A DNA stretch of 64,000 bases from NCBI GenBank assembly GCA_963693365.1, contig CAVNZM010000013.1, positions 1,116,001-1,180,000 on the forward strand, written 5' to 3'. Positions 1-19,968 of the stretch are shown here, piece by piece. Under the pieces are notes generated by a model. That model had not been told where the DNA came from, made no database searches, and saw only the letters and a program-made list of their open reading frames with translations. This DNA is from Amoebidium appalachense. Its lineage: Eukaryota; Ichthyosporea. The translations under genes and the position numbers were made by a program. Positions within the stretch are counted from its first letter, which is position 1. Each line of letters opens with the position of its first letter.

Positions 1-1291
1 TAATAATTATGTAAATAGTGTTTTATAAACACGATTGGTACAGAAAAATTATAACTCAATTGGTTCGGCGTCAGCGACCAAAAAACCAACTCACCAAAAT
101 CCGGTACGTTTTTACATAGTACATTTAATAATGGAGATTGCGTATTATAAAACTTTTACTCAGTTGAGTTATAAAAATTCTGTACCGAAAGTTTTATGTT
201 CATACTATATACTTCTCATTCCCATGGTCATACATGCTCTAGCGTATTATCAGGCTACCTTTTAGTCTTTTATATTCTTGCTTATAGGTCACGCGCGGGT
301 GATACAAAAGATTTGTGTTGCATTTTTGCCCTCCTCTACGGCCACGGCCCACGACCCCGGCGGCCCGTGCGTACGCGTGAGCCTCAGGTGAGCCACAGTT
401 GGGAAATTCTAAATCCTGGCGGGAAAAACAGGTATCCGAGAAAATATAACTATATAAAAAAAAGACCAAAGGAGCGTATAAACAAGTCAAAACAAAAATT
501 CGTGTTTGGGACCAAAAGAACACGCCTCTGTCTATTAAGTACTCTCCAGGCAGCTTTTACAATACCCCCACTTTTACTATGTAGGATACATAGAAGGCTT
601 AAGGTTAAGTGAGGGTGTTTCGCACTGGCCGTTCCGGCGGCCTCGGGTCGTATGGTGCCACCTTTTCTCCTGTATGTAGCTACATGCGCCTGCACCGTCC
701 ATTGTACACGGTCATTATTTTCGCGTTGTGAATTCATGAACGTGGGAGCAGAGTTCGCTTATGAACAGTTTTGACACATTCGAGGTTGTTTTTGAATTGA
801 TCAATACGCCGTGCCAATCACATGTCCATGTGCATGATGTGTCACGGGTGCTTGAGGGTAACAGAGCATGTGTTCATGGAGATCTTCTAGGTTTGAACAG
901 TAGGTACTACACAAAATATCCTAGATCTTGTGTACAACTTACACCAACAGCTGACTCCTTGCGCTGAACTGAACGAAATGCCATAGCCATGCACTCTCAC
1001 TGACTGCGGAACAAACACGGTGTTTCAGTAATATGTTCAGGTCAATGATATAACATGTCAATTTTGAACTTTGCCAGTTACAAGAACATCCACAAAGGCT
1101 TACCCATGTCATGTTAATCTCTCTGTCCTTCTTTGCTTCCTAAACTCTCCCACACGGCGTGAACTACACACTTCTGGTCATCTCACCATTTCACTAGTAT
1201 TATCATCAGCACACTGTTTAGATCATCTCAATCAGTTTCCGAAATAAACAAAGAACTCGGAATAACGCCCCAGGCCAAAACACCAAGAAAA
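1..1291. other. no gene recognised upstream of the 7TM-RGS gene
   Basis: Mixed-composition sequence with only short random reading frames. The stretch around 1180-1291 would be the promoter and 5' untranslated region of the receptor gene starting at 1292, but no clear TATA box is visible. The first 60 bases contain a motif (TTTATAAACACGATTG) that recurs near 7563 inside a small transposon copy, so the left edge may be repeat-derived. Confidence 0.5.
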
Positions 1292-8927
<7,636 letters not shown>

Positions 8928-9089
8928 ATCACAATTTATGTTTTCGGTGCTTTCTTTTCTTTCTTTCTTTCTTTCTTTCTTTCCTTTTTTTTTTTGCTTA
9001 CAAATTGTGAAACCAACTAATATAAGGTAAAACGATTACAAGTGGGCGTTCATGATTCTGTAAAATGCAATATACGGCTTTTTGGCGGA

Positions 9090-9121
<32 letters not shown>

Positions 9122-9950
9122 CTTTTTCTTGCTACCGTGGAATAGCTGTGAATGGTTTGGTTCCGGTTGTAAACTGTGTTTTTATAAATTATGTTTAAAG
9201 TTTCCCCCGCTTTATTAGCCACCGTGCGTTGCATAACGGAAAGTGTTTTGCTACTATGTGCATTTTTTGATCTGGCTAATAATTAAAGCTGTGGTCGACA
9301 CTACTAAGACTCTGCAGTGATAATCGAACTTACGATTTTCATCACTTTCAATAATACTGTATTAAGATGAAAACAGAGTCTCAGATACTAAGTTTTTTAA
9401 ACCACCGAGTTTAATATACTACGCACTTGGATACTAAATCTACTACTTAAAACTGATTGCAGTAATCTCTTAGTACTAATGCTAGTACTGAAACTACTAA
9501 GTGTAATAGGCTTGATCACTAAAAACAACTTCTACAACTGCAGCTAAGCAAATTAGACTTTAATACGACTCCCGGCATTGAGTTGCTTTTAGAATAGATT
9601 GCTTCTTGCTGGCTTTTCGAATTCTGGTCTTGGGATCGCGTGTATTGTTTTTTGTGCATTATCACTAATATAAACAGCGGGTAACATTCCCCAATATATA
9701 CGTTCTTGTTATCTTTCCGTCAGCAAGAAGCAATTTAAACCATAATCTAATTATAAATGAAGTAGAACTAATCTTTAAGGCGATACTATAAGAAGAGGGC
9801 GTGTTTGTGTATTCGTGTGAGTGATGGTGGTACCAGTGGGGTGACGGTGTGACCGGTGGTGGTTGTGGCCGGTGCCACGTTGGTAGCTGGGAGTGTGTGT
9901 TTGGTTGTGGTTGTGCCAATTTTTTTAGAGTGTTTATTTTATTCTTTTGT
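8928..9950. other. intergenic, no gene recognised
   Basis: Downstream flank of the receptor gene with a (CTTT)n patch near 8955 and a C-run at 9091-9120. From 9280 to 9780 the sequence is AT-rich with no supported reading frame. Confidence 0.5.
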
Positions 9951-10012
9951 ATTGCAGGGAGGGAGGGGGGTGGGGGTGGGGGGGGGAGAAGGGGAGGGGA
10001 GGGGGTGGGGGG

Positions 10013-10272
10013 GGTATTTGTATCCAATAGAAGCCGGTTTGTTGCTCGGAGGGGGGAGGGAGGGGGGGGGGGGGGGGGGGGGTATTTGTATCCAGTAAAA
10101 GCCGGTTTATTGCTGGGGGGGGGGGGGGGGGGGGGGGGGGTATTTGTATCCAATAAAAGCCGGTTTATTGCTGGGGAGGGGGGAGGGGCGGGGGGGTATT
10201 TGTATCCAATAAAAGCCGGTTTATTGCTGGGGGGGGGGGGTATTCGTATCCAATAAAAGCCGGTTTGTTGCC
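10013..10272. repeat. minisatellite, five units of TATTTGTATCCAATAAAAGC plus G-run
   Basis: Five near-identical copies of a roughly 35-base motif (TATTTGTATCCAATAAAAGC, then CGGTTTATTGCTGG) each followed by a G-run of variable length; starts are near 10014, 10083, 10141, 10196 and 10240. Confidence 0.9.
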
Positions 10273-10457
10273 AGGCTGGGCCACCTGTCACAGTGGCCAT
10301 TTGGTTTTTCGTACACAGTCTGCCCATAAGGGATCTCCAGGTATATTCCAGCGACGTGCATACAGCCAATCATAACGGGGGAATGCTCGCATCTGCCAGA
10401 GGCAGCGAAAAAAGTACGCGCCGTCGGCGAGGATTCCAGCCACCACAGCACAAGCTA

Positions 10458-10880
10458 CACGATTTTATTGCCCTTAGGCCAGCTACTAACACAGGATGCT
10501 TATCATTTCTTATTTTTTCCATGGCACGAATTAAGTTGATTTTATGATGATGAGTTGAAACATCAACAATGACACAACGGTGTTTGAAGGTTAAAAAAAG
10601 GGTCAATAACATGTTCGACTCGTCAAACATTCCTACTCACGATTTTATTGCCCTTGGGCCAGCTACTAACACAGGATGCTAATCATTTCTTATTTTTTCC
10701 ATGGCACGAATTAAGTTGATTTTATGATGATATGTTAAAACAACAACAATAACACAAAGGTGTTTGCAACGAATTAAGTTGATTTTATGATGATATGTTA
10801 AAACAACAACAATAACACAACGGTGTTTGAAGGTTAAAAAAATGTCAATAACATGTTCGACTCGTCAAACATTCCGACTC
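10458..10880. repeat. 180-bp tandem duplication with nested 60-bp duplication
   Basis: A unit beginning CACGATTTTATTGCCCTT at 10458 recurs at 10638 with few substitutions. In the second copy a segment containing GAATTAAGTTGATTTTATG is itself duplicated (near 10710 and 10772). Confidence 0.85.
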
Positions 10881-11578
10881 GCGAGTGATTAAAACGAAGC
10901 CTATCGCAATGTCCTAAGCTAAAATTTCACCCCACCACCCCTAACAAACTTGCTATATAGGGAATAACAGTAGGCCCGGCTTCCGTGGTAGAGTTTCTCG
11001 TTCCCCTTACCCTCTCTCTCGCTTCCCCCCGATGACAACAACAACAAAACAGCCACCACAACAACAGTGAGGGCAGGTGGGACAGGGGGGAGTGAGGGGA
11101 AAAGGAAAAAAATAGAAGAAAGGTCGGCAAAAATATTAAGAAAATACGGCAAGTGGGAGAGGCCCCCCCAAAAGTCTGAGTCTAAAAATAATTAGAAATT
11201 TGAAAATAAATTTAAAAACAAAAACTCGACAACTGAGCAACCGTTCACCAGCCGACATGCCTGTAGTCTAAGGTCGATTTGGAAGCCCTGGTCACTTGTA
11301 ACAGTTTAAGAAGTCCTCTATAAACCCGTTAAGGCGTCCATAGCGCCGCAGTGATTTAGATTTGACCGACATGGCTACTAACAATTATAGCAACTACCAC
11401 TGAGCCCCAACCGCGCCAATTATGGCCCTGATATGGCCCAATTACCGGAACATTCATTCCGCTCGTGGAAGGCTTGGCCGAATGCACACCATCGCTGATG
11501 GTCCCATCTGTACTGGTTCCACTCATGCTGCGTTGGTAGGCTCCTGTGTGTGTGGGGGGGGGCGGGCGGGCGAGCGGG

Positions 11579-11611
<33 letters not shown>

Positions 11612-11723
11612 GGGGGGGGGGGGGGTAATCGTGGTTTATAGGGGGTTTCTTTTAGACCGATCAATTGTCCCCATTCCAGCACATCCGGGTCAAGCCATTT
11701 ATTCATGACATATAAATCAGGGG

Positions 11724-11875
11724 GGTTTACGCTGTTTACTCGAGGCAAAGAGAGACCACTCTCTTTACGAGACACCATAAAGACTAAGAAAAATCAATTA
11801 GTTTGGGTTCCCCGTTTTTTTTTTTTTTTTTTTTTTTTTTTTTCGGGCTCTCCTGGGACACTCGGTATCAGCTGG

Positions 11876-11936
<61 letters not shown>

Positions 11937-12663
11937 AGAATTTTGTAATGATGTGTTTCTCAAGCCAATCAATACATCTAATAAACAGGTCGTAGTTTCG
12001 CGTGTTTAGTATAAAATCAAGGATGTTGTAATTTTTAGGTAGGCTATCTTTCTGGGTGTCTGTTGTGAATGTGACGTGTGTGTGTTGCGGCATTATGTGG
12101 TCTATCAAACTACATTTGGCGATACATGACCGTTTAAACTGGTGTGTGTGTGTGTTGTTTGGGCATGCAAACGATGCCACCTTATACTTATTAGATCTCC
12201 ACTGTATAGCACGTGTACAGTAAAAGCGTGGTATGTGATCAATAATACCATCAGCTAGAGAAAGACCAATTCTACAGGAAGGTAATAAGTATTTAGGTGT
12301 TACACATTTGCGAGTGCCATATTTGGCAATATGGTTAAGGCGAAATGATTATATATAAAACGAGACATAAGGCTTAGTTTTTCAAGGTGTATGCTTTCAT
12401 CGGGTCTGGTGTCGTGTGGTATCTTTTTCCATTTGTTATATTGCGTAATTATCTTGTGATTGTGTACATGTCTGATAAGTAAGTGGCAGTCCAAAGTCAT
12501 ACGCACACTTTTGCGGGGTTTATTTGTATTTGTGGCCGGGGGAAAAGGAGAGAGAGAGGGAAGGAAAGAGGGGAGAGGTGAGGAGGGGACAGGTCGGATA
12601 GAGAAGAGAGGGTGGGAGGGCAAGTACTTCTTTAAGCGGCTTATGTGCTTATTGAATTTCAGC
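11724..12663 (-). mobile_element. 5'-truncated LINE-like element copy 1 (frameshifted)
   Basis: Shares about 0.95 kb with the copy at 62727-64000. Read on the minus strand it encodes the C-terminal end of a protein (ending ...DLFIRCIDWLEKHIITKF, stop near 11938), followed by (CA)n, an A-run and a conserved 3' tail. Homology to the other copy stops abruptly at 12663, as with 5' truncation by a LINE. A two-base length difference near 12340 breaks the frame found intact in the other copy. ATAAATCA occurs just outside both ends (11712-11719 and 12666-12673) and may be a target-site duplication. A reverse-transcriptase core is not visible, so the class is inferred. Confidence 0.5.
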
Positions 12664-13073
12664 ACATAAATCACGATATAAGCTGCAATTTTCTTCCTAA
12701 CGCTTTATTATTATTATTCCCTTCTTTATTTCTTTTTTTTCTCTTTTCTTTTTCTTTTTTGTGGTATTATGGCGCATCTGAACCTTGTTGCGGGCAAAAC
12801 TATGGTGCGCAGCTGATGCGTAGCACGTCAATCATATAGCTAGAATTCCCTCTGACCCGGCCCGGCCCGAAAACCTAAAGAAACCCCCTTTAATAGTGCA
12901 CAATCCCACGCCAAGCATCAAGCGGTGGGTTTCCTTTCATGCATAATGATTGCTTCGTTCCACCGTGTCGCTTCTGGAGCTTAGTGTGTGGGGTTGGTCC
13001 AGTTGGTTTTTAGGAAAAAAGTGTGGGATAACACTCTAAGTTTACGCTAATAGGGAGTGGGGAGGGGGGAAAA

Positions 13074-13376
<303 letters not shown>

Positions 13377-13387
13377 TGTGTGTGTAC

Positions 13388-14603
13388 CTCGTTCACCTGT
13401 GACCCCTTGTAGTGTCTGTGCTTGCAGTCTGGCCAGATTTTCCTTCGCCTTCTCCAGCCCAAAGAACCGTAGCCCCTCCGCCTTCGCCACTGAGGATCCG
13501 AAATGGGTGAGACAAATCCGTGAATAAGGGAGGGAAAGAAGGATGAAACAGGGCTGAATGTGTGTCCGTCTTCAAAAAAAGTGGAAGAAGGACACATTGT
13601 CTAAGACACGTACAGATACACCGGGACACACACACGTGCACACGTACACACACACATACACACGAACACACACACACACACACCATACACACGCAAATAC
13701 CCTGACACACACACACACATACACGCACACCACAGGCAAAAACACACACACAAAGACACACACAAACACACACTACGCACACGTACACCACATTCAAACA
13801 CACACAAACACGCACACGCACACGCACACGCACACACACCCACACACACAGAGACACACACACATACACATACACACAACCACACACGCACGCACGCACA
13901 CACACACACACACACACGCACACACACGCACACACACATCACACACACACCTCATTTTTGCGGGCTGCCTGTACACGCTCTAGCATCTGCCGGTGGACGT
14001 CCTGTGCCCTTTTGGCCTCAATCACATTCACAGGGCCATGGTCACCCTCAGCCTGGATCGTAAACTGCATCCCATTAATATTGGTTACCAGTGTGTGCAA
14101 TAACCTAATGCATCCTCCCCCCTCCCCCCCCCCCCCTCTCTTCCCGCCCTCCCCCCCCCCCCCCCTCTTCCCCGCCTCCCCCCCCCCCCCCCCCCTCCTA
14201 CCCCCTTCCCCCCTCCCCCCCTCCCCCCTCTCCCCCCCCAGGCTTCTCTTTGAACGACCCCATCTTCCGTCCAACCTTCTGGGGTTTGTGCGTCTGCTTT
14301 AATGAAGGAAGAAAATCAGTATATTTGGTGTTCCCGTTTTTATTTTTTCTGTGGCTGTGCTCGAAACCTCTTTCTTGCAGCATCACTAGGCCACCATCCA
14401 CACACCACCATATATACAAACATAGCTTGGTTAATTTTCAAATATGCTTGAGTCCTTGAATGGGCAGTCACTCTCTCTCAAGGTTACTGTTCACAGCTGC
14501 TATATATAGATCATGACAAGGTAAAAAATGTGTATCATGACAAGCCACCCCCTCACCCCCCCCCCCCCCCCTTCACACCCACACACACCCACGCACACAC
14601 ACA

Positions 14604-14670
<67 letters not shown>

Positions 14671-14947
14671 ACACGCGCGCGCACACACACACACACGCAC
14701 ACACGCACACACGCACACACACACGCACACACACACACATATGCGAATTAAGACCGTTTACGCACCAGGGGGCCATCCTTCCCAGCCAAGATGGTGCACT
14801 TGTAGGTCGTCTCTTTGGACGGGTCCTTCCAGCTGGGCGCCTTGTGCCGCGAAGTGAATCCCACCGGAAACACATACCTGCCCCCGTGCAGACAGATCAA
14901 CATCTTTGCATACGGATAAACATGCAAAGAGTCTGACCCAGCCGAAC

Positions 14948-15010
<63 letters not shown>

Positions 15011-15071
15011 GACGCACACACGCACACACACACACACACATGCGCACACGCACACGCACACGCGCGCGCGC

Positions 15072-15102
<31 letters not shown>

Positions 15103-15799
15103 TGCACGCACGCACACACACACACCAAAAAAAAAAAAAAACCGAACGAGGAAAGATACGGCAATGGGTTGCTCACTTGTCGTTGTGATAGCCAGGGTAG
15201 TTGACGATCGTGCCGAACTTGAATATGATTAGGTTTGCTTCACGATCACACACCCACGGAAGCCCAACCAGGTCCTGCAGGCGCCCCCAAATTAGTAAAG
15301 AAAGAAAGTTCACAACGTTGCAAGAGAAACAAGGCAAATTGCCTTAACAAGAGATAATAGAGGACCGGAAGTGGTGGCAGTGGAGAGAGGGTGGGGTGGG
15401 AGAGCAGGAGGATAACATGAGGGGGGAGGGGGGAGGGGGAGGGGAGGGGATGTGCGCGCTAGACGAGGGGCAAACATTTGAAGGCAGAGACATAAGAAAA
15501 CTGCAAAAATAAAAATAAAACACAAACCAGAAATCAAATCAATCTTTCGGCAGCAAGGCACAACTTGAAGAAATGCTATCGTAAGGAGGTCCGAAAGCAA
15601 AGCATCAAGACGAGCATGGGTATTTAAAGAACAACGGCCCAAAAACAAAAGCACATAATACAACCAGACGCAAGCAGCATGCAAACGAAGAGAACGGAAG
15701 CTGAAGCACAAAGAATACATCCCAACTCCCTGGCCTGTACAGACAAAGTGTGGAAGGGCAAAGAGTGAAAGAGAGTGCCCGGGGGGAGGGGCGGCTGGG

Positions 15800-15873
<74 letters not shown>

Positions 15874-17147
15874 TAGTGAAGAGAGAGGGAGGGAGGGGGT
15901 ATCTCTTACCAGCCAACAGTGACCAAGGCACTCAAGCACGGGCTACTTATCTCAGGCATTTCTTTGTCTTTGGCCTTCCATACTTCCTGCATGACGGGGT
16001 TATCCTCGGCGACATTCTCTTCACACATAGGGCATTTCCAGTCCCCTGTTTGCATATTGCTCCCATGAGAATTTGTGCGAGCAACTGATGCGGTGTTAGA
16101 GTTTCAGAGGAACATTCCGTGGTGGTGGTATACAGGTAGGGGATGTTGTGGTGGAGGTGGCGGTGATCGTGGGTGGGAGAGCAGGCAAGGAGCGGCCAAC
16201 CGGAGGGCAGATGGAGAAATGGGAAAGGGATGGCTACACATGAAGAAAATTTACATTACAGGCTGGAGATGCTTGATACACTCAGTCATCGACACTCAAA
16301 AGGACACATTGTTTGGCCTAGCGTGCATCCACATACACGTACTGTTTTACCCAGGCTTGTCTCCAGCAGTGACAAATGCACCGGCTAACTACAACCATGA
16401 TTCCCATTCAAAGTGACAATGGTACTGCAGCAGTCAACCGGACCCAAAAACGAGCTCTGCACACACTGTCAGACACGAATAGGAGCTAAGCCACACCCAC
16501 ACATAGCCGTATAACCACACGTACACATGCACACATACAATCGCAAGGCACCATGGCATCTACACGAATTGTTCCACAACCAAAAAACACCCTATCGTCC
16601 CTCCTTCATCACTGCAGAAACCCTTTAAACAGTGTTCTTCCTACCCTCTGGCACGGCTGGTAGAGGTGGATCGTTGCAGTAGGTGTGGTAGCCGCGGTCA
16701 CAGTGGCTGCATATGATAAGATCCTCCTGCACACAGGATCACAGAAAGTGTGAGAACAGCACATCATTGTTTTAACAACACCGCCTATCAGTAACAAAGA
16801 AAAAGTTTATTATGGATGAATGCTGCATGATGTTGCATAATGGAATGCATGGGCAATGTTTCACACGTTGTTTGGGAGATTGATAACTATACAGATGAAT
16901 ATGCACGCTGGCTCACACGCCCATATGCACACATGCTGACCTTCACACACACTATACAGTAGTTCACATGCACACTCACAGGACACACCCACCCACCCAC
17001 CCACCCACCCATCCCCCCCCCCCCCCCCCCCCCCCTTCCCTCACACACACACACCCGCCGGCACACCAACCCACGTGCAGCCACCCAACCACACCCACCC
17101 ACCCACCCACCCACCTACCCACCGATCCACACCCACCCCACCCACCC

Positions 17148-17184
<37 letters not shown>

Positions 17185-17408
17185 ACCCACCCCACCCACC
17201 CACCCACCTCATCCAAGAGGCTGCGGCATCTGGTGCATGCTTTGCAGTCAAGGCACTGCCAGGGATAACTCCGGATCACCTTCACCACGTCATTGTTGAC
17301 GTCCGCACACGAGGGGTGGGCTGAGGATAATCTGCGGTCAAATACATGCAAACTCCTAGCACACCTGTTTGGTTTCCAAGTGCATCCATGCACGGGCACA
17401 CACGCATG

Positions 17409-17447
<39 letters not shown>

Positions 17448-17897
17448 GTCTTGTATTATTCGCATGCATCATCGGAATGTGCATATCCACACACCTACAC
17501 ATACAACACATGCACATACTCAGATACGCACACATGTATGAACACCTATACTCGCACACGACCCGTGACACACCCACACACACACGGTGTGGCTTGCTCA
17601 CATACATGCGCAGGCACAGCAATGCTCAGACCCACATGCAAGGTGCGGGTATATCCGACATGCTTCACATGGACACCCAGGCACACACACACACACAGAC
17701 ACAAACAGAGGGCCACACTCGCATGCAGACACATGCACACTCATTCCCACACCGCAACACATGGAGTAGCATATTCACCTACACAGACATGCACCCCACC
17801 CCCCCAACACTACCTGGTGTGATGCATTTATAAATAAAAAAAAGGTGCACACACGCATCCACACCCACACACATACCCACCTACATTACACGCCTCC

Positions 17898-17929
<32 letters not shown>

Positions 17930-17946
17930 ACCCCCCCAGACACGCG

Positions 17947-18027
<81 letters not shown>

Positions 18028-19480
18028 CACAGATAGTATGATACATTCACATTAACACACATGCATTATGACTCACACCAACACATGCACACATGGTGTA
18101 GCATACACGTCCCCCCCCCCCCCCCCCCCCCCCCCCAAACCCCCCAACCCCCCCCCCATACACAACACAGCAAGTTGAACCATATGCATACTTACATACA
18201 TGTGCACATCATGCTCTACTGTTACAGATATACACGTCATCGAATGCACCGTGCGAGCATATAGGCGCGCCATTACTGCATATGCGCACACACGGGCCCA
18301 TGCCCATATGATAGGTAATACAAAAAAAGGCACGTACACACGCACACACATACGTGTTCATGCGCAGGCACGTACACAACGAAGCATATTTGTGTAGGTA
18401 CATGATGCACACACACTTGCATAGTCGCTTGCATATCGTGGCATTTGCACGCAAGCAACACACTAACAGAAGCACACGAACGAGCATGCAGGCACCTCGG
18501 CAAACTTTGGCAGCGACGGCCTACAAAGTACCAAAAATAACCAGGTAAGGATAAGCAGATAATGAAATGTTGGGAAGAGTTGGTACAGAGTACGATTCGT
18601 TGCGGTGACAGTGGTGTTAGTAATGGTGGTGGTGGTGGTGGTGGTGGTGTGTGTGTGTGTGTGTTTGTGTGTGTGTGGGTGGGTGGTGGTGGCGGCGGTG
18701 GTGGTGGTGGTGGTGGTGGGGGGGGGGGGGGGGGGAAAGGGGGGGATAGGGGGAGCATGTAATGGTTGCCTCTCCAGCCTCTCAAACACTGTTCATTACC
18801 CACACACAAAGGCATCTACCCCTACCCACCCACACGATTAACCACCAACTTATCCCTCGGCCCGTCCAATAATTATAAAGAATAGCTCTACTACTACAGT
18901 CTCCTCCCCAGCAATCCATGTACATACTGCGCTGCAAGAGCACTCCGGGAACAGCCAGTCTCACCTGTGTTGGGGCACGTGGCACAGTGCAACAAGTCAT
19001 GCTTAGCCTCCTCTGCAACTTCTTGGTTGCATGCCACCATGCTGCACAAACCAGGAACGTGGGCTGCAACTTCTGCCGTCGGCTGTTCGGGTGGAATTTC
19101 TGAACGATGGCTTACGTTCCTTGCACCAACTCGCTTCCGTCTAGGTGGGCCGTCACCATCACCGGACCGCCGCCGCTTGCGGGGGTTATCTTGTTCCTGG
19201 GGAAGTTGCTTGCAAGGGATACGTGTTTGGTTAGGGGGGAGGTGTGGAGAAAGTGTGCCAATGTGTGAATGTGCAAGAGTGTGAATGCTCTTCTTTGTTT
19301 TGTTCTGGAATTTAGGGGAAAATCGCTAGCAAGTGCAACTCCCCCCTCCCCCGTTCTCTCCACATCCCCTTTGCTGTGTCAAGTCGCATCGTTCATAGAC
19401 ACGACACTCAAAAGCACGAACAAGCCCCGTACCTGTGTGTCACGGTGTGTGTGCATGCGTGTGCGTGTGTGTGTGCGTGC

Positions 19481-19565
<85 letters not shown>

Positions 19566-19931
19566 TCATGTATTTTCGTGTTTTCAGACTGCATTTGTAT
19601 CTGGGTTTGTGGGTGTCTATGAAGCACGACATGTGGGTTTGTGAGTGGCTGGTGTTGTGGAATGGGTGGGGAGAAGACGGGGGGGGGGGGGGGGGGGGAG
19701 GGGGGGGGAGGGGGGAGTACCTCATCATCATGACCAGATGGCTGCTCTTCATTGTTATCCAATGTGTCTTCTGTGAGTTTGAGTCTGTGTCAGGCCGGGA
19801 GTTTGGAACGCTTCAAAGGACGATCAGCTTGTGTAGACAAATTCATTTCCTTTTCTTGCATAACACAGCCAAATAACCGACATAAAAAGTATTTAATGGG
19901 GCTTTTAATTAGCATGATAGAAGGCAACCAA

Positions 19932-19968
<37 letters not shown>

